The notes beneath the pieces are model-generated. The model was given only the letters and a program-made list of their open reading frames with translations, had not been told where the DNA came from and did not search any database. The position numbers and the translations under genes were made by a program. Shown here piece after piece: positions 1 through 9,427 of a DNA stretch of 15,986 nt (positions are counted from its first letter, which is position 1; the number at the start of each line of letters is the position of its first letter). The DNA is from Ectocarpus siliculosus. Its lineage: Eukaryota; Sar; Phaeophyceae; Ectocarpales; Ectocarpaceae. The DNA is taken from the NCBI GenBank assembly GCA_000310025.1, contig FN649731.1, positions 1,749,370 to 1,765,355 of the forward strand, read 5' to 3'.

Positions 1-1
1 G

Positions 2-850
2 CCGGCTTGTGTCGGGGCCGCCGTGGCGGGCGCCGTGGGGGGCGCCGCGGGGGGGGTGGTCGGCGCCGTCCGCAGCGGGTTCGGGATCCGGGGGCTGCTC
101 GGCGGCGGCGGCGGCAGGAAGACGTCGTCCTCTCCGGGCGAGGAGGTTGCAGGCGCGATCGGTGGCGGGGGCGCCGGGCTGGCGGGGAGGGTGGCGGCCG
201 ACCTGACGGAGATGGCGGCCGACGCTCTCGCCGTTTCGGTGGCGGAAGGCGATGAAGAAGGAGAAGGAGAAGGAGAAGGAGGAGGTGATGATCATCACGG
301 AGGAAACAGAGGGGAAGAGCAGCCGGCGGCGGCGACGGTAACTGTCGAGCCGCATTTTTCGTCGGGCAGGGGATCAAGAGCGACGGCGGCGAAGGAGGAG
401 GCGGAGGGTAGCGAGGCACTCACGGGGGGGGAGTCATCAGGGCGTGCGAATTCCGAGGAAACCCTAGGAGTGGGCGGCAGAAGGGGGGGAGGCGACGACG
501 CTGATGCGGCGGGGCACTCCGAAACGATGGCGGAGGCCGAAGGCGGACCGGGAGCCGTCAGGCGACGAGACATCGACACTGACAACGGTAGCAGCGTGAG
601 CAGAACCAGCAGCGGTAGTGTCCCCGGGGCGGGTGAGCGGGGGCTCGGAGGGAGCAGCTGCGCCGCGATGGCGGGGGGCGGCGGCGCCGGCGGTAGCGAC
701 GACGTCGAAGAGGCGCGTTCGGAGGAAGGAGGGGGGGGTGATTCGGCGGCGCCCCCGAAGGAACCGAGGCGGCCGAGCGTCCACGAGGCCGCCGAGGCGG
801 ACATGCTTGTTGCGGAGGCGATGGTGACCTATTGGGCGAGCTTCGGCAAG
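2..850 (+). CDS. Carboxylesterase exon with low-complexity insertion (5' end outside window)
   Basis: This reading frame is open from the first bases of the window, so the true exon start lies further left; a GTG at 23 is not a credible start. The coding part is mostly low complexity: Gly/Ala-rich at first, then an acidic run of repeated GEGEGEGGG type from GAAGGA repeats (about 250-290), then Glu/Ser/Gly-rich sequence. It returns to family-like sequence at HEAAEADMLVAEAMVTYWAS (about 782-841). The exon ends at AAG|GTGACG. Downstream of the donor the frame runs into a T-rich intron and stops at 1024. Confidence 0.8.
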
Positions 851-1653
851 GTGACGACGAAGTTTTTTTTTTTACTTTTGATGCTCTCTCCCGAGGCAAA
901 GCACGGGGTTGGTGCCCTTGATCAACCATCCCATTGTCACGCATGGAAGGGCTTCGGTTCCGTCGTTCGTTGTTTTTTTTTTGTTGTCGCTGCTGGTTAT
1001 TGTCGCCGTCGTGTTTGGTTCTGATCCCAGCCCCTTTGCAACTGTATCACGCAGAAGTTTTTCACAGGAGGTTGTCACACACTATTTTTTTGAGGCACTA
1101 TCTACGCGAGGAGCACTTTTCTGGAAATCACCCTTACCGGACACTCCTGATAAATGACAGCCGTCGAAAATTACCGTCAAAACGCACAGCAGTCATGAGG
1201 AAGAAACCTTTCCAAACCACCATTCCATGCGCTTTTCACCACCGGGGACATTCAGAGGTCAACCCTCCTTCAACGAAAATCCCTATTCCGCCCCACCCCC
1301 CCAACCCCCCCAACTAGGCGGGAGACCCAAACAGCGCGAACGCGCCCGTGGTGTGGCCGGCGTGGGAGGGACGCCGACTGACCGCGCAGGGGAACACCGC
1401 GGGCGCGGCAGCGATGGCCGCCTTGCTCGCCTCGGGCCACGGGGGCGTGGGGAAGGGCTCCTTCTCCGACGTGTTCGCGGACGCGTGGTCGCAGGCGAGC
1501 CCCACGGCTGCGGCGGGGGCGGGGGCGGGGGCGGCGGGGGGGTCGTGGCAGGGTGGGCCGTACTTCTTGGAGATTAAGGCTCGCCCGGAGACGCGAGAGG
1601 CCCAGCGGGATTGCATGTGCGAGTTCTGGGATCGGCTCAAGTATCGTCACTGA
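2..1653 (+). CDS. Carboxylesterase type B (cholinesterase-like), 3' part of gene, two exons
   Basis: Partial CDS, open at the left edge: exon 2-850, intron 851-1317 (467 bases, GTGACG donor, CTAG acceptor), exon 1318-1653 ending in TGA. Splicing is phase 0 and joins YWASFGK to AGDPNSANAPVVWPAW. This rebuilds the C-terminal signature of alpha/beta-hydrolase carboxylesterases (YW-x2-F-x-K-x-GDPN followed by WPxY/W). Near the end CEFWDRL matches the usual FW-(D)-x-L of the family. Such enzymes hydrolyse carboxylic esters using a Ser-Glu/Asp-His triad. The triad residues normally lie upstream of this segment and I do not see them here, so activity cannot be judged. The roughly 260 residues before YWASFGK are rich in Gly, Ala, Glu and Ser, far longer than the usual short spacer between the catalytic His and this motif. 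Family assignment is strong; substrate is unknown. Confidence 0.84.
1318..1653 (+). CDS. Carboxylesterase terminal exon
   Basis: Starts after CAACTAG at 1317 and reads AGDPNSANAPVVWPAWEGRR in frame with the previous exon. It carries a second short low-complexity stretch (alternating Ala/Gly from GCGGGGGCGGGG, about 1510-1545). It then continues with PYFLEIKARPETREAQRD and CEFWDRLKYRH before TGA at 1651-1653. The resumption of family sequence exactly at an AG acceptor is the main support for the intron. Confidence 0.85.
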   Translation, partial: AGDPNSANAPVVWPAWEGRRLTAQGNTAGAAAMAALLASGHGGVGKGSFSDVFADAWSQASPTAAAGAGAGAAGGSWQGGPYFLEIKARPETREAQRDCMCEFWDRLKYRH

Positions 1654-2945
1654 TGGTGTTGTGATGGGGGGGTGTTGGATGCGTGTTATATGTCGTCGAG
1701 TGTTGTCACGTTTGTTCCATCTTACTTAATAGAGTCAATTTTTGTGTGTTTGTCGTCTTTTGACGCGTTTTCTCTCGTCAGCTCTCGGAGCGTGCGTTTC
1801 TTCAGAGTCGGCCGGGTGGAGACATTCATTTCGCGACTTGAGTAGCATGAAGATCAGTCTTGCGGCGGTTTGGTGTGGTTCTGATGTGTGGCGACCGGGC
1901 GTTTTCGGCCGCCGACTCTCATTCTCTGGGTGCATGAGTTTTGTACATATAGCGCTGTCCCCCTTTCCTGTAGAGATTTTACTAGCAAAGAAAAATGTTT
2001 CTTTTTCTCGTTCGTGTGTATAGCCGGAGGTACATACGTTGACGTGTATCAGGGTCACCCCCGTTTGCTGTCAGACTCCGTGCCGTGCCCACTCGTGTGT
2101 TATCTTACGGTGTTGTGAAACTTTTTTTTTTTTTGTACACGGCGTTGGAAGAATTCGGCGTCGGACGTCCCTCCACTTCTCTCGGTGATGAGTGGTGGAT
2201 CCTACACTACGGTCGACGTCGGCGACGACACGTGAAACTGCGCCAAACCGGGGGCAAAACCCGAACTTGAGCCCCAAAATTCTGCGGACCAAAATATTTT
2301 GGCCAACATAGAGGTTGATGATGACGGCGGCAGGTTGGGCAGAGTCGTCGCGGATTTGTCGCGGATTTTACGGAGAGACCGAGGTCTGCTCTCAGTGTGA
2401 GGATGTAGTCTATGTGCGTTTTCTCCTGCCTGTCTGCGGGTAGGAGAGGAAGGCAGTAGGATGCGAATGAATACATACCTCGACGCCCGGGCCCCCGTCG
2501 TCTTCTTCCGAGAAAAGTTGAAGTACATTGGAACCTATGAGCCGAGCGTTGAGAGTTCGGAGTGTAAGAGTAAAGAAGGGGGGGAGGCAACTCTTTATTT
2601 GCGGCAAGGAAGCGACAGTAACAGCAGGGGTGGTACTACTGTACTGCTTAAGTGAGGCTCCCCAAGTGCCGGTATGTGCCCGACAGATTCACCGATGGCA
2701 CGATACCGGGAACCCGGCACTATCTACTGAGTACAATATCACTATTCGGGGAATGAGACAGCTCGAATATTCCATCAATGTCCCGCAGTTTCACCGACGT
2801 TATACCGGGCGATGGCAACCATTCGACCGGCAGTATTGCTACGCTCAGCAACAGCCACAGGTTATTGCTTGCCAGGCTGCCCGCCTCTTGAGCATCGACA
2901 GCGTTGTTTGATTCAACTGATTTTGGGTGGCAAGTTCCACTCTTT
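1654..2945. other. 3' flank of the esterase gene; no gene seen
   Basis: After the esterase stop the sequence is T-rich with homopolymer runs (poly-T around 2121-2134) and small duplications such as GTCGCGGATTT twice at about 2347-2368. Reading frames here are short and lack recognisable motifs. The early part probably includes the esterase 3' untranslated region, but I could not place a polyadenylation site. Confidence 0.5.
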
Positions 2946-2954
2946 GTGGCATTC

Positions 2955-3205
2955 GGAGGTAGCCATATGGTGATGATGCGTTACGCCATGGTTGAGATGT
3001 TGTGCTCTATGACGTCATGCAATATTCCGGCTTTGTGCGGAGTCATGTGCCCTCCTGTTTGGTGCGCGTTCTTGGTTTGTTTGTGTTGGATTTCCGGCTG
3101 CATCGTGTACTTGCAAGAAGGCGAGAGGAGAGCTTAGAACATATAGGAAGGCAGCCCGTACTCTTTCTGTCGTCGGACAAGTTTCACACAGCTTGGAGGT
3201 GATAA
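2955..3205. repeat. Diverged duplicated noncoding block, copy 1
   Basis: This block shares ordered segments with 3666-4145. GGAGGTAGCCATATG at 2955-2969 matches 3666-3680 exactly. A 29-base stretch at 3024-3052 matches 3908-3936 with one mismatch. A segment around TTCACACAGCT near 3182 resembles TTCCACACAGCT near 4109. The shared order indicates one ancestral duplicated segment. No protein-coding sense is visible, and type (transposon relic or local duplication) is unknown. Confidence 0.6.
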
Positions 3206-3665
3206 ATAGTGAAGAGGTGCAATTCACACCACAACAGTAACACTGCCTGGTGTCGTCGGCAGGACTCCCGTGCAGGTTTGGCCTACTTAGTTGAGTGTTC
3301 GGCCTGTTCGTGCGTTCGAGATCTTTCGTGATATTTCCTTTGCGAGAGTTCGCTTACCTTCTTCGTTGGTGATGATGGTCTTCTTTTCGTCTTTCGAATC
3401 GGGTGTTGCTTATTTTGGGATTTTATTCCGCACCCACTGCTGTGCCCTTTTCCGACTTTGGCTACTTTGTTCCGCTTCCTTCCTTGGTTTTGTTCGCTAC
3501 CAACGTGTCGGGGTGCGGGTGAGGGTTTTCAGTTGCTGCATCTTCGATCCATCCCCTAAGTAAACCTCTTGACTGAAGAGAGCCCCTCCGGGGCTTTGCT
3601 TCTTCTGTGTCAGCATCACCATCAGCTACACAACAACCACTCGAGGTACACTATTGTTAGGGTTT

Positions 3666-4145
3666 GGAGGTAGCCATATGATGGAAGAGAGTGCTGAACT
3701 CTTCTCGCATTTTAAGAATGGTAGGCAAAGTACCGCAGGAGGGGAGGGTGGAGAGGGACTCTTCTGTGTGACCACGGGTCGGAATAAACGGCACTAGTGC
3801 TGTGAGCGCTGATTTGAAGTGAAGAACAAAAAAAATAGATGATGGTGCATTTTACCATGGTTACTCGGCGTCATTAGATGGTTGTGCGATGTTTGGCGTC
3901 ACGCAAGATTCCGGCTTTATGCGGAGTCATGTGCCCTTCTGTTGGTGTGCGCGGTTCCAAGGGTGTGTTAGGCTGCATGTGTAATACACAATTCATAGGG
4001 CGATAGGTAGGAGAGCACAAAATAATTAGTGGAAGAAGTCAATCAAGGAGAACAAAGGAAAGCGGCCTGCATCTATCTACAGACTGATGTATCCGTGATG
4101 GGACAAATTCCACACAGCTGTCAGCTTCGAGGCGGCGATGATAGT
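3666..4145. repeat. Diverged duplicated noncoding block, copy 2, with an internal insertion
   Basis: Second copy of the block at 2955-3205. Relative to copy 1 it has about 160 extra bases after GCCATATG, from about 3685 to 3845. The extra segment is flanked by ATGATGG at 3678-3684 and 3839-3845, which could be a 7-base target-site duplication of a small inserted element, or chance in a GATGATG-rich context. No coding potential is seen. Confidence 0.5.
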
Positions 4146-4297
4146 AGTAGTGACGAGGTAGATGCAAGAAGAATAATAACATCAGGCAGTAGTACAACAC
4201 CATACTTGTCTGCAACAGTATGTATGATGTTTTTTTTATCAACGACGTAGCGACGTCAACAGCCCACCGGGAACCGGGACAATATGTACATTGATCG

Positions 4298-4323
4298 ATT
4301 ATTAGACTAGATTGTCTAATAAT
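4298..4323. repeat. Perfect 10-bp inverted repeat with 6-base loop
   Basis: ATTATTAGAC at 4298-4307 and its exact reverse complement GTCTAATAAT at 4314-4323 flank a 6-base centre. It lies about 540 bases upstream of the secreted-protein start codon. It may be a structured or protein-binding site, or the relic of a small terminal-inverted-repeat element. Confidence 0.55.
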
Positions 4324-4424
4324 GGACAACACATAGAATGCAACGGAAAGCGTGCTGTACCTGCTACTTTGTCGGCAGAATACATCAATATGCATGCTGT
4401 AGTCTCTATACATGACGTGTATAA

Positions 4425-4665
4425 ATTCCGTTTTACATTTAACACCACACACCCGGTAAAGGATGATATTGTACGTACGTACGTATAGTATGCGAGCAGG
4501 TAGTAGCAGCTCGCAGGTAGACCAGGTAGCCATAATTATTCCGTTTTACTCATCATGCACGTCTGCGCACCAGACAGCAGTGATGAAAAATATTGAAAAA
4601 TATATATATTGTGGCATCTCATGTAAGCAAGATGCAAGGTCAGTCAATTAATTATTCCGTTTTAC
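4425..4665. repeat. Three spaced copies of a 12-mer upstream of the secreted-protein gene
   Basis: ATTCCGTTTTAC occurs at 4425-4436, 4538-4549 and 4654-4665, spaced 113 and 116 bases apart. Copies 2 and 3 share a few further bases on the left (AATTATTCCG). Sequence between the copies does not align, so this is not a plain tandem array. Position about 430, 320 and 200 bases before ATG 4859 makes a regulatory role possible, but nothing here proves it. Confidence 0.5.
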
Positions 4666-4858
4666 AAGACAAGATATTGATTGCTCTCTGCGCCCACAGG
4701 TGTACGACCACACACAGCAGCCCCGGCACAGAAAGACAGCAGCGCACAACCACTTCAGCGTCTCTATCCCTCTCGCCCCATCCAAGATCCTCGCGCTCTC
4801 AGCTCCAAGCTCGACAACAACACTGCACAAGATCTCTGCCGCTACATAGACACACACC
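4666..4858 (+). promoter_or_regulatory. Probable proximal promoter and pyrimidine-rich 5' UTR of the secreted-protein gene
   Basis: The sequence before ATG 4859 becomes C/A- and CT-rich, with few ATGs, as in many eukaryotic leaders. The start context is CACACCATGA, with a purine-poor but acceptable Kozak surround. An AT-only run TATATATATT at 4601-4610 lies about 250 bases upstream and could be a TATA-like element, but the transcription start cannot be placed by eye. Confidence 0.35.
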
Positions 4859-4913
4859 ATGAAGATCTTCTCCCACCCGGCTGCTATCATCTTCGCCGTC
4901 CTCAGCTTCGCAC
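4859..4913 (+). CDS. Signal-peptide exon of the secreted protein
   Basis: Encodes 18 residues plus one base. The donor C|GTGAGA leaves phase 1, which fits the acceptor TTCAG|GC at 6288/6289 and creates an Arg codon, giving ...LSFA-R-VKAEEC. Cleavage after SFA is plausible. If read through, the frame runs to a TAG at 4988-4990 without any resemblance to the paralogue, so splicing is preferred. Confidence 0.68.
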
Positions 4914-7809
4914 GTGAGATGATGATGATGTTTGTTTGTGCTTTGCCCGATCCGCGTGTGATTTTCAATCTCGTCTACATTCAACAGTAGGCAGGGGAAC
5001 AACCCCCCGCGCATCGACATCACCCTCTCTTCCTATAGCTTCTGGTACGCTCGACGCTCGACCTCGCGTCTAACGTGTGGATCGTGCTGCGGTCATCACT
5101 GGGCACAAAGGTTCATGGTTGTTGTGCGTAGGTTTGCGAGAGAGGCAGTAATCAACAGCACGCATGTGCACAACAAGAGAAATTTGTGCCAAACGGTGTC
5201 CTATCTGTGTGTTTGGGGCGTACTGTTTAGGGTTCGCATGATCACTTGCGACGCGTGCACTGACTGGTGGAAACGAGTCTGTCAGGCACGCAAGGACAGC
5301 AGACTCCGGTATCTTTACGTCAAAACAACGAGTGTGTGCGTGTCGATCGAACCCTCTTCTTATTATTATTCTCCTCAGCATGCAGTCAAGTCTAAACGGT
5401 GTTTCCGTGTGAACGGTCAATCAAGTGTCAACGGCCCTCCGTGCAAAACCTAAGACAGCAGACTCAAGTGCGTCCGACCCCACCCCACACCAAGAAGGCG
5501 ACGTGCGAAATCGTTCCCTTCATCACAATACAGCCGTAGAAGAATCTCGCAAAAGAGTCCGTCCCCCGTCCGTGTGAATGAATTCAAGTAGATGGCGTAC
5601 ACGACCGATCGACGGGTGAACGGCAAAACTAATACCGTCTGTGTTGTCCCGACCACCGATCGACATACATACATACAACATACATACAACATACATACAA
5701 CATACATACATACATACATACATACACATACATACTTTGTTTTGTCCCGACCCCGCTTAAAAAGACGGACGGACGTGACGGACGTATATCTTCATTGGTC
5801 AGCCGGATAACAGCGCGATCCTACTTAATAGTTAAACACTCATCACACTTTAAACTTGCACCTCGCTGACACAGTTAGCCTTCTTAGTCAGTCTTCAAAA
5901 AGAGCCGCTTACCGTAGCCAATAGTTTGTTGTATTCAAACCCATCTGTTCAGACAGACAGGTGGGTGTAGGTCTGAAGCGTACACAACAGCTTCCTACCG
6001 CTTTCTGAATTCGGGCATTGACTTGTTTATTTGTGTGCGTCTCTCGCGAAGGAATTTGTCGTTGCTGGCAGCCGTGATGCATCTGAGTATTCTAGACTGT
6101 GCAAAGGTTGGCAGACGTCCGGCCTCCGGTGGGCAGCATCTACAATAATAATGAATGACTATATCTTGCACTTCAAACAGAGCACGAACCAGAGACTGTT
6201 CGTTTCGGTTGCTTATTGTTTAAATCGCCTCTGCTCCCCCCCCCCCGCCCCCCCCCCCGATAATTCGTGAAAACCTACAAACGTTCAGGCGTAAAGGCAG
6301 AGGAGTGCATCGTATCTTCCCTCTCCGACGCCGCCCAGGAGCAGCTGTCCATGTACGACAAGGACCTCTACCTTGAGCCCGACTGCGTCAATGGCGCCTC
6401 CCCCATGCCCGTCCACTGCAACTACATGGGTCTGGGACAGGAGTGCCGCGGTTGCTTCATGGTGAGTTTTGGTTGCGAGAAGTATTTTTTGCAGAAAATT
6501 GCCACAGAACGCGGTTAAGGGAAAGGAAGGACAAATTAAATGAATCGCCGTCGTCAAAGGGGATCGTGGCGGGATACATGTGTTGATGCCCTCTAGCAGC
6601 GGACATTCAGTGACTCTCAGCGGCAACAGAAAAACCTGCTCTTTCATTACAAACTTATTTCTTACAGAAACATCGCGAACAACGTCGATCGGTCTCTATT
6701 AATGCCCATAAATAGATAAATAGATAGATAGATATGAGTCCAGGAAAAAATAGCGATGAAATAGAGTGTAGCGCTTGATGTTCTTATTTTGGTGGGGCTC
6801 TTCTGGTAAGTTGTTTTCCAATCTATCTAACATTCAACATTCATTTTCGCCCTGCCAGAAAGCCCGAAACAGCTCTGTGTAGATGCGTACGTACGTTGTT
6901 TGTTGCGTTAACCTTCCTTGTGAACCAGCATGACAACCTCCGATGCACGTTTGCCCTCCGCGACAGCAAAATCGAAAGCATGTACCACAATCAATCGTAC
7001 CGAATTTCCACCCCACCCAGTAGAAGTTGTCTTTCATCTCTTGCCCACCCCCCTCTATCCGGTATCCGATTGATTGCCCGTCGCGCTTTTTCCGTTTCAG
7101 ACTTGCGACGGCGCCACCAGGTACCTCGATGATTTCGCTGAGGAGATCTCCGTGTGGGTGAGTCGATCGACGGTGATTGTATCGCGAGAAGGTTGTGCTG
7201 TTGGTTGCAATTCTTTCTGTGAAGCGACATGTTGTTTTGTACGGAGTATTGATCCAGTGGGTTCCCTGACGACTGCGAGAACGCCGATCGATGCAAACGA
7301 AGCCAATGAACATTCAACCGGAAAAAGGAACAGCGGGAGAAAAATCCTTCGAAGCCAAACCCCTTACAATGAATGAATGCTGTTCTTTATGAGGTCTATC
7401 CTGGATGGAGAGATATCTACATCTGGGTCGCCTGGTTTCGGTTAACCTGCCTTAATACGGAGGCTTGTTTCCCCGTCGGTTGTGTTTGGACCAGATGGAA
7501 GTGACAGCAGAACGCGAAAAGACTCCAATCTAGGGTAGTTAAGACCCCAGTGTTGGTAGGACTGAATAAGGGTTGGGTGTCTCATCGATCCAACGCCGCA
7601 ATCATCCACCACGCACGCACGTTCGTTCACTCACGTCTTGGAGGCATTGCAAAAAAATTGCGGCGACAAGTTTATTTATTTGCGCTTTTGTTTGTTTTGC
7701 ATTTTTCTCCACCTGCTGCATGCATGCAAAACGTTGTCCGAAACAGGGAGTAGACGCGATCGTCCACTTCTGCCCCGACGCTGAGGTGGAACTCCTGGAG
7801 GAATGCTAG
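4859..7809 (+). CDS. Secreted 8-cysteine small protein, complete, four exons
   Basis: Exons 4859-4913, 6289-6461, 7101-7157 and 7747-7809; introns are GT-AG with GTGAGA, GTGAGT, GTGAGT and one GT donor at the segment ends as noted, phases 1, 0, 0. The coding sum is 348 bases, giving 115 residues. Residues 1-18 (MKIFSHPAAIIFAVLSFA) form a signal peptide with a short basic start, a hydrophobic core and a small-residue end. The mature part has eight Cys, including the block CNYMGLGQECRGCF near residues 62-75, then TCDGA and VHFCP. The whole mature chain is paralogous to the C-terminal domain of the minus-strand gene at 9428-10758 (55 of 93 positions identical by hand count, same intron positions and phases), which strongly supports the exon model. 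Exon 1 is the least certain: it rests on the signal peptide and a matching phase-1 donor. No known family is recognised. An extracellular role is inferred; specific function is unknown. Confidence 0.82.
5664..5735. repeat. CATA-type microsatellite in intron 1 of the secreted-protein gene
   Basis: An interrupted array of CATA and AACATACATAC units, about 72 bases, inside intron 1 (4914-6288). The rest of that 1,375-base intron holds no recognisable exon. Confidence 0.9.
6236..6258. repeat. Poly-C tract near the intron 1 acceptor
   Basis: Twenty-two C with one G interruption, ending 30 bases before exon 2. It may act as the polypyrimidine tract region; it is also prone to sequencing length error. 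Confidence 0.9.
6289..6461 (+). CDS. Exon 2 of the secreted protein: first five cysteines
   Basis: Follows a very C-rich tract (6236-6258) and an ACGTTCAG acceptor. It carries EEC, PDC, HC and the QECRGC pair. The length of 173 bases compares with 170 for its paralogous exon at 10589-10758. The 54 residues from EEC onward align without gaps to that exon, 34 being identical. Donor ATG|GTGAGT. Confidence 0.88.
6713..6734. repeat. TAGA microsatellite in intron 2
   Basis: Short imperfect array of TAGA units within intron 2 (6462-7100), which otherwise shows no gene. Confidence 0.8.
7101..7157 (+). CDS. Exon 3 of the secreted protein (TCDGATRYLDDFAEE)
   Basis: A 57-base phase 0-0 exon between TTTCAG and GTGAGT. 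Its paralogue on the other strand (10296-10352) has the same length and phases and reads TCAGALTYIDDKAEH; 10 of 19 residues match. It probably forms an amphipathic helix carrying the sixth cysteine; this is inferred from the pattern. Confidence 0.88.
7747..7809 (+). CDS. Exon 4 of the secreted protein, with stop
   Basis: Starts after GAAACAG and reads GVDAIVHFCPDAEVELLEEC then TAG at 7807-7809. It supplies cysteines seven and eight, the last being the C-terminal residue. Its counterpart (9428-9496) reads GEDAVINFCPQSEV and ends AECHN, two residues longer. Confidence 0.88.
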   Translation, partial: GVDAIVHFCPDAEVELLEEC

Positions 7810-9427
7810 TTGGGCACCTCGTTCGGCAAAGTTGCAACCTCATCGGGATCTTTATCTTCTTCGTAGACGTTCGTCGATCATCTGTCGTTTCGACGCTGAT
7901 TGATTGTAGCATCTACCGTTCGTTCCTACTAGTCTGGAAACGGTTTCCTCCTGTTGTGCGTGTGCGCGCGCACGGACTGCTGTGCTGCGAAGTCTCAAAT
8001 GTTTGTGGCCCTCTCTTTCTTCGTTTTGGCGGCTTTCTTGGTGCGGGGGGAGTTTTTGCGGTGAAATGAGAGACAGAGCGTCGTCCTTTTTTCTTCGCCG
8101 TGCCTGGTTTCGTTCGAGCTCCCTCTTGTTTGTTTGTTTTGTCGAATGAGATGTCGCACGTTCGAGTCGAAGCTGTACAAATAGACTTGTTTTTAAGGCG
8201 GTAGATAGTTTCTTTTCGCCCTGTTTGGCGTGATTCTCGCGTTTGAAACACGTATGTACGTATTCATAGAGGAGATCGATATTATCTCGGCTCACGCTTT
8301 TGTTGCTCTAGACGCTGACGGCAAGATATATTGGCCAAACCCTGCGCTTGCTTCTAGGCAGGCAGGCGGATCTCGAAAAGAGGTGAACTTGACAACGATT
8401 TCGAGAACAAGACAAGAATGAATGCAAGTTTTGAGCGCCGTTCGCGCGCGCGAGCGTTTTCGTTGTCGAGGCCTGCGATGATGATAGCATTGGAAGAGAG
8501 ACAGACTTCTTCCTCGTCGGCGTACAATCGGCCTACGGCCTCAGTCAGTGTTCTTCGCAAGAACGCACCACCTAGATCCGGTCGCCTTGAGGCAAAGAAA
8601 AAATGAAGGCCGTCGAATCCCCGCAGTTATTGCAATGTTCATCAACAAACACTGCTCACGCTCGAGCGCGCCGACGAAACAGTGCCTGCCGCAAACCTTC
8701 TCTCACCCGCAAGTGGTGCAGGAATTGAAACCGATTCGAGCGTCCAACTAGGCAAACGTCTTAAGGCGGACTTGCCGACGTTTACTATATTGTCGGGGTA
8801 CAACGTCGTCCCATCTCGTGCGGTAGACGTTTTATCTATTCCCAACATTCTCTACCTTGAACCTCCCTCCCGTTCAGCCAACACACACGCACACGCGTTT
8901 AAGGAGTAACAAGCTTCCTCAGACGGTGATACCGGGATGATACCCTTCATTGTATCAACTGCACCGCGACATCCAAGTTCCAACCTCTAAACGACCTCAA
9001 TACACCCCACGGCATCCACAAACAAACAAACAAGCGAAAACAAACATTTTTACATAGATTGCGCACCGCCTAACACCCCAGCACGTAAACAACAAAGACA
9101 TTATACAAAAACAAGACTTATCATACAACAATTCTGCAAACTTCCGTTCTTATGCGTCGATCCCAAACCTCGTCTTCTCTGTCGGGGACCCAGAAAAACG
9201 TTCGCATTTTTTTCAGCCATCCATGTCGGCCGCACCCCTGGAATCGATCGCAAACAACCAGGCTGAAAATACGCACAAAGAGTATATTACATTACTACCC
9301 TCCTTTGAGTCGATTGCAACCCTTCTCTCTAGGTCGGGGACCCAACAAGGGCTGATCGTCTTCGGGCCTGTCCGCCGCAGCCCAGGAGAAGTCGGTCGTA
9401 AACCACCACGTTGAAGGAAGAGCATCG
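7810..9427. other. Tail-to-tail intergenic region; no gene seen
   Basis: Separates the stop of the plus-strand secreted gene from the stop of the minus-strand modular gene, so it should hold both 3' untranslated regions. Reading frames up to about 150 codons occur but have no recognisable motif, cysteine pattern or splice-consistent partner. TCGGGGACCCA occurs twice (about 9183 and 9333). No polyadenylation site could be placed with confidence. Confidence 0.5.

Noticed and set aside
2528-2911. Plus-strand open frame of 127 codons with some internal similarity (CAGTTTCACCGA-like segments)
   Set aside because: No splice partner, no known motif and no paralogue in the window; the internal similarity is weak and not in a coding pattern.
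4039-4533. Minus-strand open frame of 164 codons
   Set aside because: It covers the inverted repeat, a 12-mer copy and part of the duplicated noncoding block, and has no family signature.
5039-5074. Possible extra exon after TCCTATAG in intron 1 of the secreted gene
   Set aside because: Joined to exon 1 it adds ten-odd residues and meets TAA, with no clean donor first. Splicing exon 1 directly to 6289 keeps the frame and matches the paralogue.
7852-8295. Minus-strand open frame of 147 codons downstream of the secreted gene
   Set aside because: It is basic and low in information, and no splice or homology support is visible; most likely chance in 3' flank sequence.
8682-8909. Plus-strand open frame of 75 codons in the tail-to-tail region
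   Set aside because: Composition is protein-like, but there is no motif, paralogue or credible start context; left as part of the intergenic region.
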